Assembly: GCA_001464165.1 (NCBI GenBank)
Contig: LNEX01000500.1
Location: 1-17,726, forward strand
DNA length: 17,726 nt
Direction of reading: 5' to 3'
Origin: a bacterium Ga0077546
GTDB lineage: Bacteria > Cyanobacteriota > Vampirovibrionia > Obscuribacterales > Obscuribacteraceae
The translations under genes and the position numbers were made by a program. How positions within the stretch are numbered: position 1 is the first letter of the stretch; every line of letters starts with the position of its first letter. The notes under the pieces are model-generated. The model did not search any database. It saw nothing but the letters and a program-made list of their open reading frames with translations, and was not told the DNA's origin. Positions 1 to 6,793 of the stretch are shown here, one piece after another.

Positions 1-884
1 CAACGGGCTCCTTTAAAGATTTACAAGGAACCACCCATAAGATTCCAACGCAACTGCTGCAGATGACCGGTGAGGAGGCCAATTGGTCAATTGAGAATTC
101 GGGTAATGGATTGAGGAGCCCGGTTGGAGCCATCTTCGATCGTACCCTTTCGTATGCCGGTAGTGGACGCACCGATGGTGGTACTAACGGCGGCACTCCG
201 CAAGAGGCTGAACATTGCATAAAACTTGTCTGTGGTGAAGCCGGAAGAATTGTCCAGATTCGCGATAATTACTTGACAGATAGTGATATCGCTAATTTGA
301 CATCCTCTACTTATAAGCAAGACATGCTTGAAGATGGTGGTGTGATTTTGCTCGGCCCCGGTCATATGTTCAGCTCTAGGCTGGTCAATGAAAATGATCA
401 GTGGCAGATTATCGGTGACAATCAGTGGGGGCCAGCCAATGACCAAGTTATTGGCAATGTTAGTAACCTAGACTCTTGGAATGTCAGCCGCACCCGTCAG
501 CGCTATGTTTCGGACGATCAAATTAATACTTACAACAGCAGTGTGCCCACTTCTAATAACGCTGGTAGCAATACCGATAGAGCTGCTGGCACCACTGATG
601 GTGTATACACAGGTGGGGTGACCGCCAGCCCTGAAGTGCAAGGAGCGTTAGAATGCTTTGACCCTAATGCTGGTAGGCGCATTTTGCCTCGCGGCGATCG
701 TGGTGGCAAAGTCTATGACGATACTAATAATATGATCGAAGGTCCTTGGGGTGGCAGAAATTCAGAGAACCCCTGCGATCTTGGCGTTGATGTTAATCGC
801 CAGGCCAATCGTCAGAGATACCTAGATAATCTCAAGCGTCTAGAGGAATATAGGCGCATGCGAGGTACTGCAGAGACATGGTAA
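1..884 (+). CDS. Hypothetical protein, 5'-truncated, with a papain-like His/Asn-x-Trp-Gly motif
   Basis: The reading frame is open from the first bases of the window (frame starting at base 3) to a TAA at 882-884, giving 293 visible residues. The first ATG, at 63, has no ribosome binding site and coding-like sequence precedes it, so the true start lies upstream. Numbering from that ATG, a hydrophobic strand leads into Gly-His101, and 19 residues later comes Asn120-Gln-Trp122-Gly. This resembles the C-terminal half of papain-like cysteine peptidase folds, where a catalytic His is followed by Asn-Ser-Trp-Gly. Cysteines at 52 and 57 do not sit in a recognisable nucleophile motif; a catalytic Cys could lie before the window or be absent. 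The tail (about 150-273) is rich in Gly, Asn, Ser and Arg and looks disordered. The family was not recognised, and peptidase activity is inference only. The following gene shows a comparable pattern. Confidence 0.72.
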   Translation, partial: TGSFKDLQGTTHKIPTQLLQMTGEEANWSIENSGNGLRSPVGAIFDRTLSYAGSGRTDGGTNGGTPQEAEHCIKLVCGEAGRIVQIRDNYLTDSDIANLTSSTYKQDMLEDGGVILLGPGHMFSSRLVNENDQWQIIGDNQWGPANDQVIGNVSNLDSWNVSRTRQRYVSDDQINTYNSSVPTSNNAGSNTDRAAGTTDGVYTGGVTASPEVQGALECFDPNAGRRILPRGDRGGKVYDDTNNMIEGPWGGRNSENPCDLGVDVNRQANRQRYLDNLKRLEEYRRMRGTAETW

Positions 885-962
885 GCAAGTAATTAGTCAA
901 GCAAGTAATTAGTCAAGCAAGTAATTAGTCAAGCAAGTAATTAGTCAAGCAGGCAATTAATC
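883..962. repeat. Tandem array of a 16-bp unit (four perfect copies plus one degenerate)
   Basis: The unit AAGCAAGTAATTAGTC occurs head to tail at 883-898, 899-914, 915-930 and 931-946 without a mismatch. A fifth copy at 947-962 differs at three positions. The array begins inside the stop codon of the upstream gene and fills most of the 135-bp spacer before the next start at 1020. Each unit contains the palindrome TAATTA. Read on the minus strand, each also contains TTGACT, which resembles a -35 hexamer. It could be a cluster of binding sites for a regulator of the downstream gene, or a neutral minisatellite. There are no spacers between units, so it is not CRISPR. Confidence 0.95.
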
Positions 963-1019
963 TGTTGCTTATGTAGTAAGAAAGATAACTTCGAAATAGA
1001 GAGGAAGAAATCGAATATC

Positions 1020-1718
1020 ATGGATTACCAAGCAAATTACCCAGTAGAGCAAGGTACTATGGCGCAGGGACAGGAGGCTAGAGCCTTTGTCAGGTTCGCC
1101 GATGTGATGGCTTCGGCTCCTGATCTTGAAAGATTTCGAAGAGGAAAGACCTTGGCAGATAATAGTGGTGCCGCAACAATACAAGACTACGGCTCGATTA
1201 GCTCAATGAAACTGCCCAATGGTTTTGTTGCCGACTCGCAGCCCAGAGATGCTGGTTACTTGAATTTAGGTGATGGTGACCCCCGCCTTTTCAAGTCCCT
1301 ACCTAATTCTTCCCTCGGGGTTTGGAATACCGAACTTTCGCAGGCTGTCAGTGGCCCTCTTAAGGAGATTTTTCAGAAGCCAGGCCATAAGCTGTCTGAT
1401 GACGAGTATTTTAAGATCTCATCAATGATGTCGCCTGGTCCTTGGGCATTGGATGGACGTAATCATGAAATTTCCATCTCATCGGCTAACATTGGCGGCA
1501 GGCAGGCAATTGTTTATGACTCTTGGCGCACTGCCGATCCACGTAAAGACGGTTTCGATGCCAAGCCCCAGCCTAATGATTTGCAGACTAGAGTTGTGTT
1601 CTTTCCCAATAGTTCATCTGGAAAGCTTGATGTAGCCTGGATGCAAGCGCCTGTAGACAAGTTCGCCGCTAGTGCAGTAGAGTTTGACAAGTCTTTGCAG
1701 TCAATTAAGTGGAAGTGA
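1020..1718 (+). CDS. Hypothetical protein with a papain-like His/Asp-Ser-Trp pattern but no cysteine
   Basis: The 232-residue frame starts at an ATG preceded by a purine-rich GAGGAAG at 1001-1007, somewhat far from the start (12 nt). No signal peptide or membrane segment is evident. The N-terminal 90 residues have no recognisable motif. From about 115 to 170 the protein parallels the preceding gene: an acidic helix-like stretch (Leu-Ser-Asp-Asp), a short linker, His149, then Asp167-Ser-Trp169 about 18 residues later. That spacing is like the His and Asn/Asp of papain-like folds. The protein contains no cysteine at all, so if the fold is right it is not a cysteine peptidase. It might be an inactivated homologue, an inhibitor or partner of the upstream protein, or something unrelated. 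It follows the 16-bp repeat array and precedes the TPR genes on the same strand. Function unknown. Confidence 0.75.
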   Translation: MDYQANYPVEQGTMAQGQEARAFVRFADVMASAPDLERFRRGKTLADNSGAATIQDYGSISSMKLPNGFVADSQPRDAGYLNLGDGDPRLFKSLPNSSLGVWNTELSQAVSGPLKEIFQKPGHKLSDDEYFKISSMMSPGPWALDGRNHEISISSANIGGRQAIVYDSWRTADPRKDGFDAKPQPNDLQTRVVFFPNSSSGKLDVAWMQAPVDKFAASAVEFDKSLQSIKWK

Positions 1719-1797
1719 ATTCTCAAGTGATCTATCGTTCTTATAGAATTGTCTTGAATTGATTTCGGCAAGTAATTTCAGGGCGGTAGCTAAGTAT

Positions 1798-3204
1798 ATG
1801 AATCTGGGTCGGCGAATATTCTTTCCGATGCTGATGCAATTGGGTCCTTCTGCATTTTGTCGTCCTGCGCGTCGCTTTGCTGCTTTGTTTGCCCTTTCTT
1901 TTTCTCTATTTGTGTTCGTTAGAGAGCCAGCCTGCGCTGGTCCTTCTGGTGTCAAATCTACTGCTGTTTCTTCTTCTTCTTCTTCTTCCAGCTCCGATAC
2001 TGCCGGGCTCGCTCGAGCTGGTGGCCTGGCTCCTTTGACAAAAGAAGAGCGAGATAGTCCAGCTGCACAGGGTCGTAGGCTTATATCTCGCGGCGACTAT
2101 TCGCGAGCTCTGTTTGTGCTGCAGAGCAATATTGATGCTTATGTAAATCGCAGTCCCAAGAACCCGATGAATATCAATGTTGGAGATTGGCACGCCGATA
2201 CAACTGGTCAGAACTTGGCTTTACGTGAGTTGAGTACCGAGCAGCTGCTTCGCATTCACTTTAGTGATGTTTACAACTTGCGTGGAATCAACTTTATTTG
2301 CATGAAGCGTATACCAGATGCAGCAGAGAGTTTTCGTAAGGCAATCGAGTGCAATCCATTCAATGGTGTGGCTTTAGGTAATTTGAGCTCAGCCTATTAT
2401 CGGCAGGGGCGGTTTGAAGACGCTATTGCTGCTGCTAAGAAAGCTTTACAGATTAGCGATCGCTTTCTCGATTCTCATAGCAGTCTTGCCACCATATACC
2501 GTGCCAAGAATCAGTTTGATTTGGAGCGAAAGGAGCTTGAAGCTCTTAACCGCTGCCGCAAGCTCAAGGCCAATGATAATTTGAACCTGGCAGATTTGGG
2601 TCGCTCTAAGTTTATGCACGATTTGATTTCACAGAAACCCCAGTCGGCTAAAAAGCAGATTGCCATGGGGGTGATATACAAGCAATTGAATAATTTGACC
2701 GAGAGTGATAAATGTCATCTGGCCGGTATTAAACTTGACGGCAAGTTGGTTGAGGCGCACTGGTCTTATGGCTTACTGCTGATGGCTCAGCAAAAGTATG
2801 CCGACGCAATCAAAGAGTTCACTCTGGCATCTAGTCTTGATTCTACTTATGCTATGCCTTATTTTCATCGGGCTCAGTCTTACTTTCTGCTCAAAAAATA
2901 CAGGGAAGCGATGGCTGACTATAGCAAGTTTCTTGAGGTGGGTCCCAAGTCTTCTGCACTTGAGCTTGATGCTTATTTTAGTAGAGCTAGCTGCCATGGC
3001 CATCTTAAAGAGTATGCTGCCGGAATCAAGGATCTCAACAAGACCCTCGGTTTTAAGATTACACCAGCTCTGAAGGCTGCGATATTGAGTAATCGTGGCA
3101 CTCTATATGAAGGTCTGGGCAACAAGACACAGGCGCTGAAAGACTATGAGGCGGCTATGGAGCTTGCTCCTAACGACAAGGTAATTTCTGGCAAGCAACT
3201 CTAG
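1798..3204 (+). CDS. TPR-repeat secreted protein, copy 1, 5' part of a split gene
   Basis: This 468-residue frame encodes a signal-peptide-like N-terminus (basic Arg-Pro-Ala-Arg-Arg, then a hydrophobic core rich in Phe and Leu, with probable cleavage near Ala-Cys-Ala). A Ser-rich linker with nine serines follows, then several TPR units. ATG 1798 was chosen because it follows GGGCGG at 1781-1786 and fits the signal peptide; an in-frame TTG at 1759 is the alternative. TPRs are helical hairpins that bind other proteins, here presumably outside the cytoplasm. The frame aligns throughout with the intact neighbour at 3770-5701 until codon Asn-Asp-Lys (to 3180). There it loses register and ends after five more residues. 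The rest of the ancestral protein is the frame at 3215-3769, so this is most likely a broken gene. A truncated secreted product remains possible. Confidence 0.72.
   Translation: MNLGRRIFFPMLMQLGPSAFCRPARRFAALFALSFSLFVFVREPACAGPSGVKSTAVSSSSSSSSSDTAGLARAGGLAPLTKEERDSPAAQGRRLISRGDYSRALFVLQSNIDAYVNRSPKNPMNINVGDWHADTTGQNLALRELSTEQLLRIHFSDVYNLRGINFICMKRIPDAAESFRKAIECNPFNGVALGNLSSAYYRQGRFEDAIAAAKKALQISDRFLDSHSSLATIYRAKNQFDLERKELEALNRCRKLKANDNLNLADLGRSKFMHDLISQKPQSAKKQIAMGVIYKQLNNLTESDKCHLAGIKLDGKLVEAHWSYGLLLMAQQKYADAIKEFTLASSLDSTYAMPYFHRAQSYFLLKKYREAMADYSKFLEVGPKSSALELDAYFSRASCHGHLKEYAAGIKDLNKTLGFKITPALKAAILSNRGTLYEGLGNKTQALKDYEAAMELAPNDKVISGKQL
1969..1995. repeat. Trinucleotide (TCT)n microsatellite encoding a poly-serine run
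   Basis: Six consecutive TCT codons (1969-1986), followed by TCC, AGC and TCC, give nine serines just after the predicted signal peptide of TPR copy 1. Because the unit is three bases, slippage changes linker length without changing frame. Copy 2 of the TPR gene has no corresponding run. Confidence 0.9.
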
Positions 3205-3214
3205 TAAGACCGAG

Positions 3215-3769
3215 GTGGCGGAAGTTTCGAAAGAGCCGCCGAGTGTGGCTGAGTTGAAATCTCAGATTGCCCACTATGATAAGTTGATCAAGATGTTTCC
3301 ACGCACCGCTGTGGGTAGTCTCTATAATCGCGGGTTGCTCTACCTCACTATGGGTGATGCCGCTAAAGCAGCGGCTGATATGCAAGCGGTGGTGGCAGCG
3401 GCGAAAGAGTGCAATGATACGGCCGATTATGCTGTTTGTTATGGCGGCATCGCTTTGAGAATGCAGAATAAGGCGGCTGAGGCCGATAATTTGCTGCTTG
3501 GTTACAGTAAGAAGTCGCGTAGTCTACCGGCACCGCCAGTGGTGGAGTATTTCTTGAACAGGCCTCCGGCTCTAGTCATAAAGAAATTGATGGTGGGTGA
3601 TAGTAAGCAGAGAACTAGAGTGCTGACCTTAGCAGGGCTTGATTGTTATTCGCGCAATGATAAAAACAACGCTAGAAAGTTCTTGAGTTTAGTTAGGAAC
3701 AGCGGCGAGCCTTCGATGGATGAGTTTGCTTTGGCCGTGTCTTATCTAAAACGCTTGGGGCAGAATTGA
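3215..3769 (+). CDS. TPR-protein copy 1, 3' part of a split gene
   Basis: The frame (184 residues, GTG at 3215) matches the last quarter of the intact copy 2 almost residue for residue. This runs from the Glu-Val-Ser-Lys-Glu-Pro-Pro motif through a TPR (Leu-Tyr-Asn-Arg-Gly-Leu-Leu-Tyr) to the identical C-terminal Leu-Gly-Gln-Asn. It lacks a signal peptide and its start has no convincing ribosome binding site. Relative to copy 2, the 20 nt at 3181-3200 replace 76 nt at 5045-5120. This net 56-nt loss puts the C-terminal domain one frame away from the N-terminal part. It is probably untranslated, or made only by reinitiation after the TAG at 3202-3204. The high conservation of the frame suggests a fairly recent break, or a sequencing or assembly error at the junction. 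Confidence 0.6.
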   Translation: MAEVSKEPPSVAELKSQIAHYDKLIKMFPRTAVGSLYNRGLLYLTMGDAAKAAADMQAVVAAAKECNDTADYAVCYGGIALRMQNKAAEADNLLLGYSKKSRSLPAPPVVEYFLNRPPALVIKKLMVGDSKQRTRVLTLAGLDCYSRNDKNNARKFLSLVRNSGEPSMDEFALAVSYLKRLGQN

Positions 3770-5701
3770 GTGTACAAGTCAATTTTTAGTTTCCATCTTT
3801 ATAAACAGTTGGTCTTTCGCTTGCTTTGCGCAGAGATGTTGTTCCTTTTATTAGTGCATTCTTTGCTACTTTTGTTCTCTCAGTCGGTCGGGGCTGCTGG
3901 AACCCTAACGGCCTTCGAGCAACGGCAACCATATGAAGCGGCCAGGTCACTGATGGACCGGAAAGATTATAGAAGGGCTTTGCTTGTTCTCCAGGCTAAT
4001 ATTGCTACTAATTCTGACCCCAAGCATCCGGCGAAACTCGTTATAGTTGATTGGCGTTTAGACCAGACTGGTCAAAATTTAGCGTTTCGTGAGTTAACTG
4101 CTGAGCAATTCAATAATGTTCATTTTGCTGATCTTCACGACTTAGCAGGCGGGGTCTATTATCGTCTTCATCAGTTGCCAGAGGCCGAGGCAAGTTTTCG
4201 CAAAGCGATTGCTCTTAACCCCCAGCATGGCTTAGCCTATTGCAGTTTGGGTGCGCTTTTGTTTGCACGTGGTCGGCTCGATGAGGCTCTTAGCGCATTA
4301 AATAGAGCCATTGAGATTAATGATCGCTATCCTATGGCTTATGCTCACCGGTCAATTGTTCATCGTGCTAAAAATCAGTTTGAGTTAGAGCGAAAAGACC
4401 TTGAGGCTTCTAACCGCTTGCGTAAGCAAAATGCTCAGGAACAGCTCAATAGTTCTTATGTGAGCAGACTTCAAGGTATGGCTGCCATGATCTCTAAGAA
4501 ACCGCCAACAGCTAGGAAATTTGTGGCGCTTGGTGTGATCAATAAAGAGATGCATAGATTGGCAGAAAGTGAAAAGTGCTATCTTAAGGCTATTGAGCTA
4601 AACCGCCAGCTGCCTGAAGCTCATTGGGGTTATGGCGTGCTCTTGACTGCGCAGAAAAAATATATTGAGGCGATCAAAGAACTCACTAAGGCAATTTCTC
4701 TTGATTCGAGTGCCAGTGTCCTTTACTTTAGTCGGGCCATGGCCTACTCGCAGTCGCGCCAATATAGTCAGGCAATCGCTGATTACAGCAAGGTGATTGA
4801 ATTGAATCCGCAGGCGCACGGTCTTTTGATGGAGTCGTATTTTAATAGAGCCGGTTGTCGCGGAGAGCTGAAAGAGTTTGCTTCTTCTGTCAAGGATATT
4901 AATAGGGCTTTGGCGTTTCTGCCTAAGCCTGAAGAAAGAGCCTTGATGCTGACTAATCGCGGTGCGATGTACGAGGGGCTAGGCAACAAAGAGCAAGCTC
5001 TAAAAGATTATGAACAAGCTATAGCTCTATCGCCCAATGATAAGCGTATTTATGCTCGTCGTGGCAAGATTATGTTGTCCCTTGGCGAGTATGAACAGGC
5101 AACAGTTGATCTCAGTGATTCTAACAAGACTGAGGTGGGTGAAGTTTCAAAAGAGCCTCCTAGCGCGGCTGATTTGAAGGCTCAGATTGCTCACTACGAT
5201 AAGTTAATTAAGATGTTTCCTCGCACTGCATCAGAGAGTCTGTACAATCGCGGCTTACTCTATCTCACCATGGGTGATGCTGCTCGTGCCGCGGTTGATA
5301 TGCAGGTAGTGGTGACGCAATCGAAAGAATGCAATGCTACTGCCGATTCTGCAGTTTGCTACGGGAGTATTGCTTTGCGAATGCTAAACAGAGTTGCAGA
5401 AGCTGATGGCCTTCTTCAGGCCTATGGCAAGAAGACGCGCCCCGGCTCCCCCGCTCAATCAGTACCCGTTGAGGTTGACTACTTCTTGCACAGACCTTCT
5501 CGTTTGCCAATGAAGAAGCTGATCGGTGGTGATATAAAACAGAGAACCAGGGTTTTGACTTTGCTTGGGCTCGATGCTTATTCGCGCAATGATAAAAATA
5601 GCGCGCGTAAATACCTGAGTTCGGTGCGCAATACTGGCGACCCTTCCATGGATGAGTTTGCTTTGGCTGTGTCTTACCTAAAACGCTTAGGGCAGAATTA
5701 G
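3770..5701 (+). CDS. TPR-repeat secreted protein, intact copy 2
   Basis: This 643-residue protein begins with a long hydrophobic N-terminus (about residues 14-40), consistent with an export signal or anchor. Tandem TPR units follow at about 125-192, 251-352, 355-388, 393-460 and 491-515, shown by repeated Gly-Tyr/Ala-Ala and terminal Pro positions. A conserved C-terminal domain (about 455-643) is shared with copy 1. The GTG at 3770 directly follows the stop of the preceding frame and has GGGG at 3757-3760 as a plausible ribosome binding site; ATG 3836 would give a shorter, conventional signal peptide. The close similarity to the split copy just upstream, including identical last residues, marks a tandem gene duplication. 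TPR arrays mediate protein-protein contacts, so a scaffold role in the cell envelope is likely. The partner is unknown. Confidence 0.85.
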   Translation: MYKSIFSFHLYKQLVFRLLCAEMLFLLLVHSLLLLFSQSVGAAGTLTAFEQRQPYEAARSLMDRKDYRRALLVLQANIATNSDPKHPAKLVIVDWRLDQTGQNLAFRELTAEQFNNVHFADLHDLAGGVYYRLHQLPEAEASFRKAIALNPQHGLAYCSLGALLFARGRLDEALSALNRAIEINDRYPMAYAHRSIVHRAKNQFELERKDLEASNRLRKQNAQEQLNSSYVSRLQGMAAMISKKPPTARKFVALGVINKEMHRLAESEKCYLKAIELNRQLPEAHWGYGVLLTAQKKYIEAIKELTKAISLDSSASVLYFSRAMAYSQSRQYSQAIADYSKVIELNPQAHGLLMESYFNRAGCRGELKEFASSVKDINRALAFLPKPEERALMLTNRGAMYEGLGNKEQALKDYEQAIALSPNDKRIYARRGKIMLSLGEYEQATVDLSDSNKTEVGEVSKEPPSAADLKAQIAHYDKLIKMFPRTASESLYNRGLLYLTMGDAARAAVDMQVVVTQSKECNATADSAVCYGSIALRMLNRVAEADGLLQAYGKKTRPGSPAQSVPVEVDYFLHRPSRLPMKKLIGGDIKQRTRVLTLLGLDAYSRNDKNSARKYLSSVRNTGDPSMDEFALAVSYLKRLGQN

Positions 5702-5752
5702 CATTTGGCTTTGGTTTTGAGTTTGCTTGAGCTGTTTGGATGGGGTTCGAGA

Positions 5753-6410
5753 CTAAAAACTAAATACTGGTCTGTCTGGCAGCTGCTCAAATTCTTTTTG
5801 ATCAAAGCGATAGAGTTTGGCTGGGCGGAATGAGCCTTGCTGCGTGGTCTCGTCTAACTCTTGTAGCACGCCTAGCTTTAGGAACTTTTTGCGGAAGTTG
5901 CGGTTGTCTACCGGTCGGCCAAGAACCGCTTCGTACACTGACTGCAAGTCGCGCAGAGTAAACTTTTCGGGCAACAAGCTAAATGCCGCTGCTGAGTATT
6001 CGATTTTGTATTTTATTCTTTGGTGGGCGTAATCGATGATTCGCTTATGGTCAAATGCTAGCTTTGGTAAGTCGAGAACCGGCCACCAGGCTACTCCGCT
6101 AGCATCTGAGCTGGCAATTAGTTTGAGGTCGTCTTGGCGCAATAAGGCAAGATACGACACTGTAACCACTCTGGCGCGCGGGTCGCGATGTTTGTCGCAG
6201 GTAGACATCGCCGACATTGGTTTCTTCTAGAAGTACGCGGGCGGCGGCTTGTTCCACACTGTCGTCGTGCTCTTGCAAGAATCCACCGGGCAGGGCCCAC
6301 ATGGTCTTAAAGGGATCATGCTTGCGTCTAATCAAGACTATCTCTAGTTGGCCTTCTTGGGCTGCTAGAGCGACTGTATCGACTGTCAATTTGATTGGTT
6401 CTACGGTCAT
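5753..6410 (-). pseudogene. nrtR: Frameshifted NrtR, Nudix-related repressor of NAD metabolism
   Basis: Two minus-strand frames together make one NrtR. The 5' part, starting at ATG 6410, carries the Nudix-like fold with Leu-Pro-Gly-Gly-Phe and a degenerate Nudix box (Arg-Val-Leu-Leu-Glu-Glu; the first Glu of the usual Arg-Glu pair is Val), as is common in NrtR, which senses ligand rather than hydrolyses it. The 3' part, ending at 5753, starts with the conserved Arg-Asp-Pro-Arg and contains the winged helix typical of NrtR (Phe-Thr-Leu-Arg-Asp-Leu-Gln, Asn-Phe-Arg-Lys-Lys, Arg-Pro-Ala-Lys-Leu-Tyr). The frames change register around 6192-6198. About six residues usually present between Val-Tyr-Leu and Arg-Asp-Pro-Arg are missing too, so this looks like a deletion of about 20 nt rather than a single-base slip. 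NrtR represses NAD synthesis genes, which fits the divergent nadA-nadB. Sequencing error is the main alternative. Confidence 0.8.
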
Positions 6411-6793
6411 TTCTTAAGTATACATTAATAAGCGTATTTGTAACGTTTATCTCGGCTCCTCAGGCATTTATCGGACCATTTGGTGGTGTGGGAAGAAGTG
6501 GCGAGGGAGCAGGTCGTTGACTTAGGCCGGTCTGTAAATACCCTGGCATTGGGACTTCCGGTCAGCCTGCCTAAACGTGTACTTGTTTCTAGCCCCGCTG
6601 GCGCAATATTTAGATGCATTGTCAAACGGTAAGTGGTAAAACAGAAGTAGTAAAACGTAAAAAGTACGTTTACTCGAAGGGAAAGTCCTAAAACAAGTTC
6701 GGCCAAGAAAACTAATTCAACGCTCAAATTTTGAAACCTAGCGAGTGCGCTAAGGTTGCGTTAGAGAAAGCAAACGAGGATGAAACAAATTCG
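6411..6793. promoter_or_regulatory. Divergent nrtR/nadA control region
   Basis: This 383-bp stretch holds no convincing gene. At the nrtR end, the minus strand carries TATACT (plus-strand 6417-6422) only a few bases before the nrtR start, so the transcript may be nearly leaderless. TAACGTTTA lies at 6441-6449. At the nadA end lies the repeat cluster listed separately at 6632-6674. A minus-strand open frame at 6425-6727 and a TTG-initiated extension of nadA from 6731 exist but have no ribosome binding site or recognisable content. Assignment as a regulatory region rests on position between a repressor gene and its usual target. Confidence 0.5.
6632..6674. promoter_or_regulatory. Candidate operator: direct and inverted repeats upstream of nadA
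   Basis: AGTRGTAAAAC occurs twice, at 6632-6642 and 6646-6656, exactly 14 bp apart. The second copy is also the left arm of an imperfect inverted repeat: AGTAAAACGT (6649-6658) against ACGTTTACT (6666-6674), which pair with one bulged A. A part of the right arm (ACGTTTA) recurs as TAACGTTTA at 6441-6449 near nrtR. The place and symmetry are right for an NrtR or other repressor site controlling nadA, but the match to any known NrtR box was not tested. Confidence 0.35.

Noticed and set aside
883..962. CRISPR-like array
   Set aside because: The 16-bp units are directly adjacent with no unique spacers, and no cas gene is present.
6425..6727. 100-residue minus-strand open frame between nrtR and nadA
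   Set aside because: No ribosome binding site, no recognisable motif and unlikely composition; it covers the probable control region.
6731..6793. TTG-initiated N-terminal extension of NadA
   Set aside because: It adds 21 non-conserved residues to a protein already of normal length from ATG 6794, and has no better ribosome binding site. It remains an alternative start.
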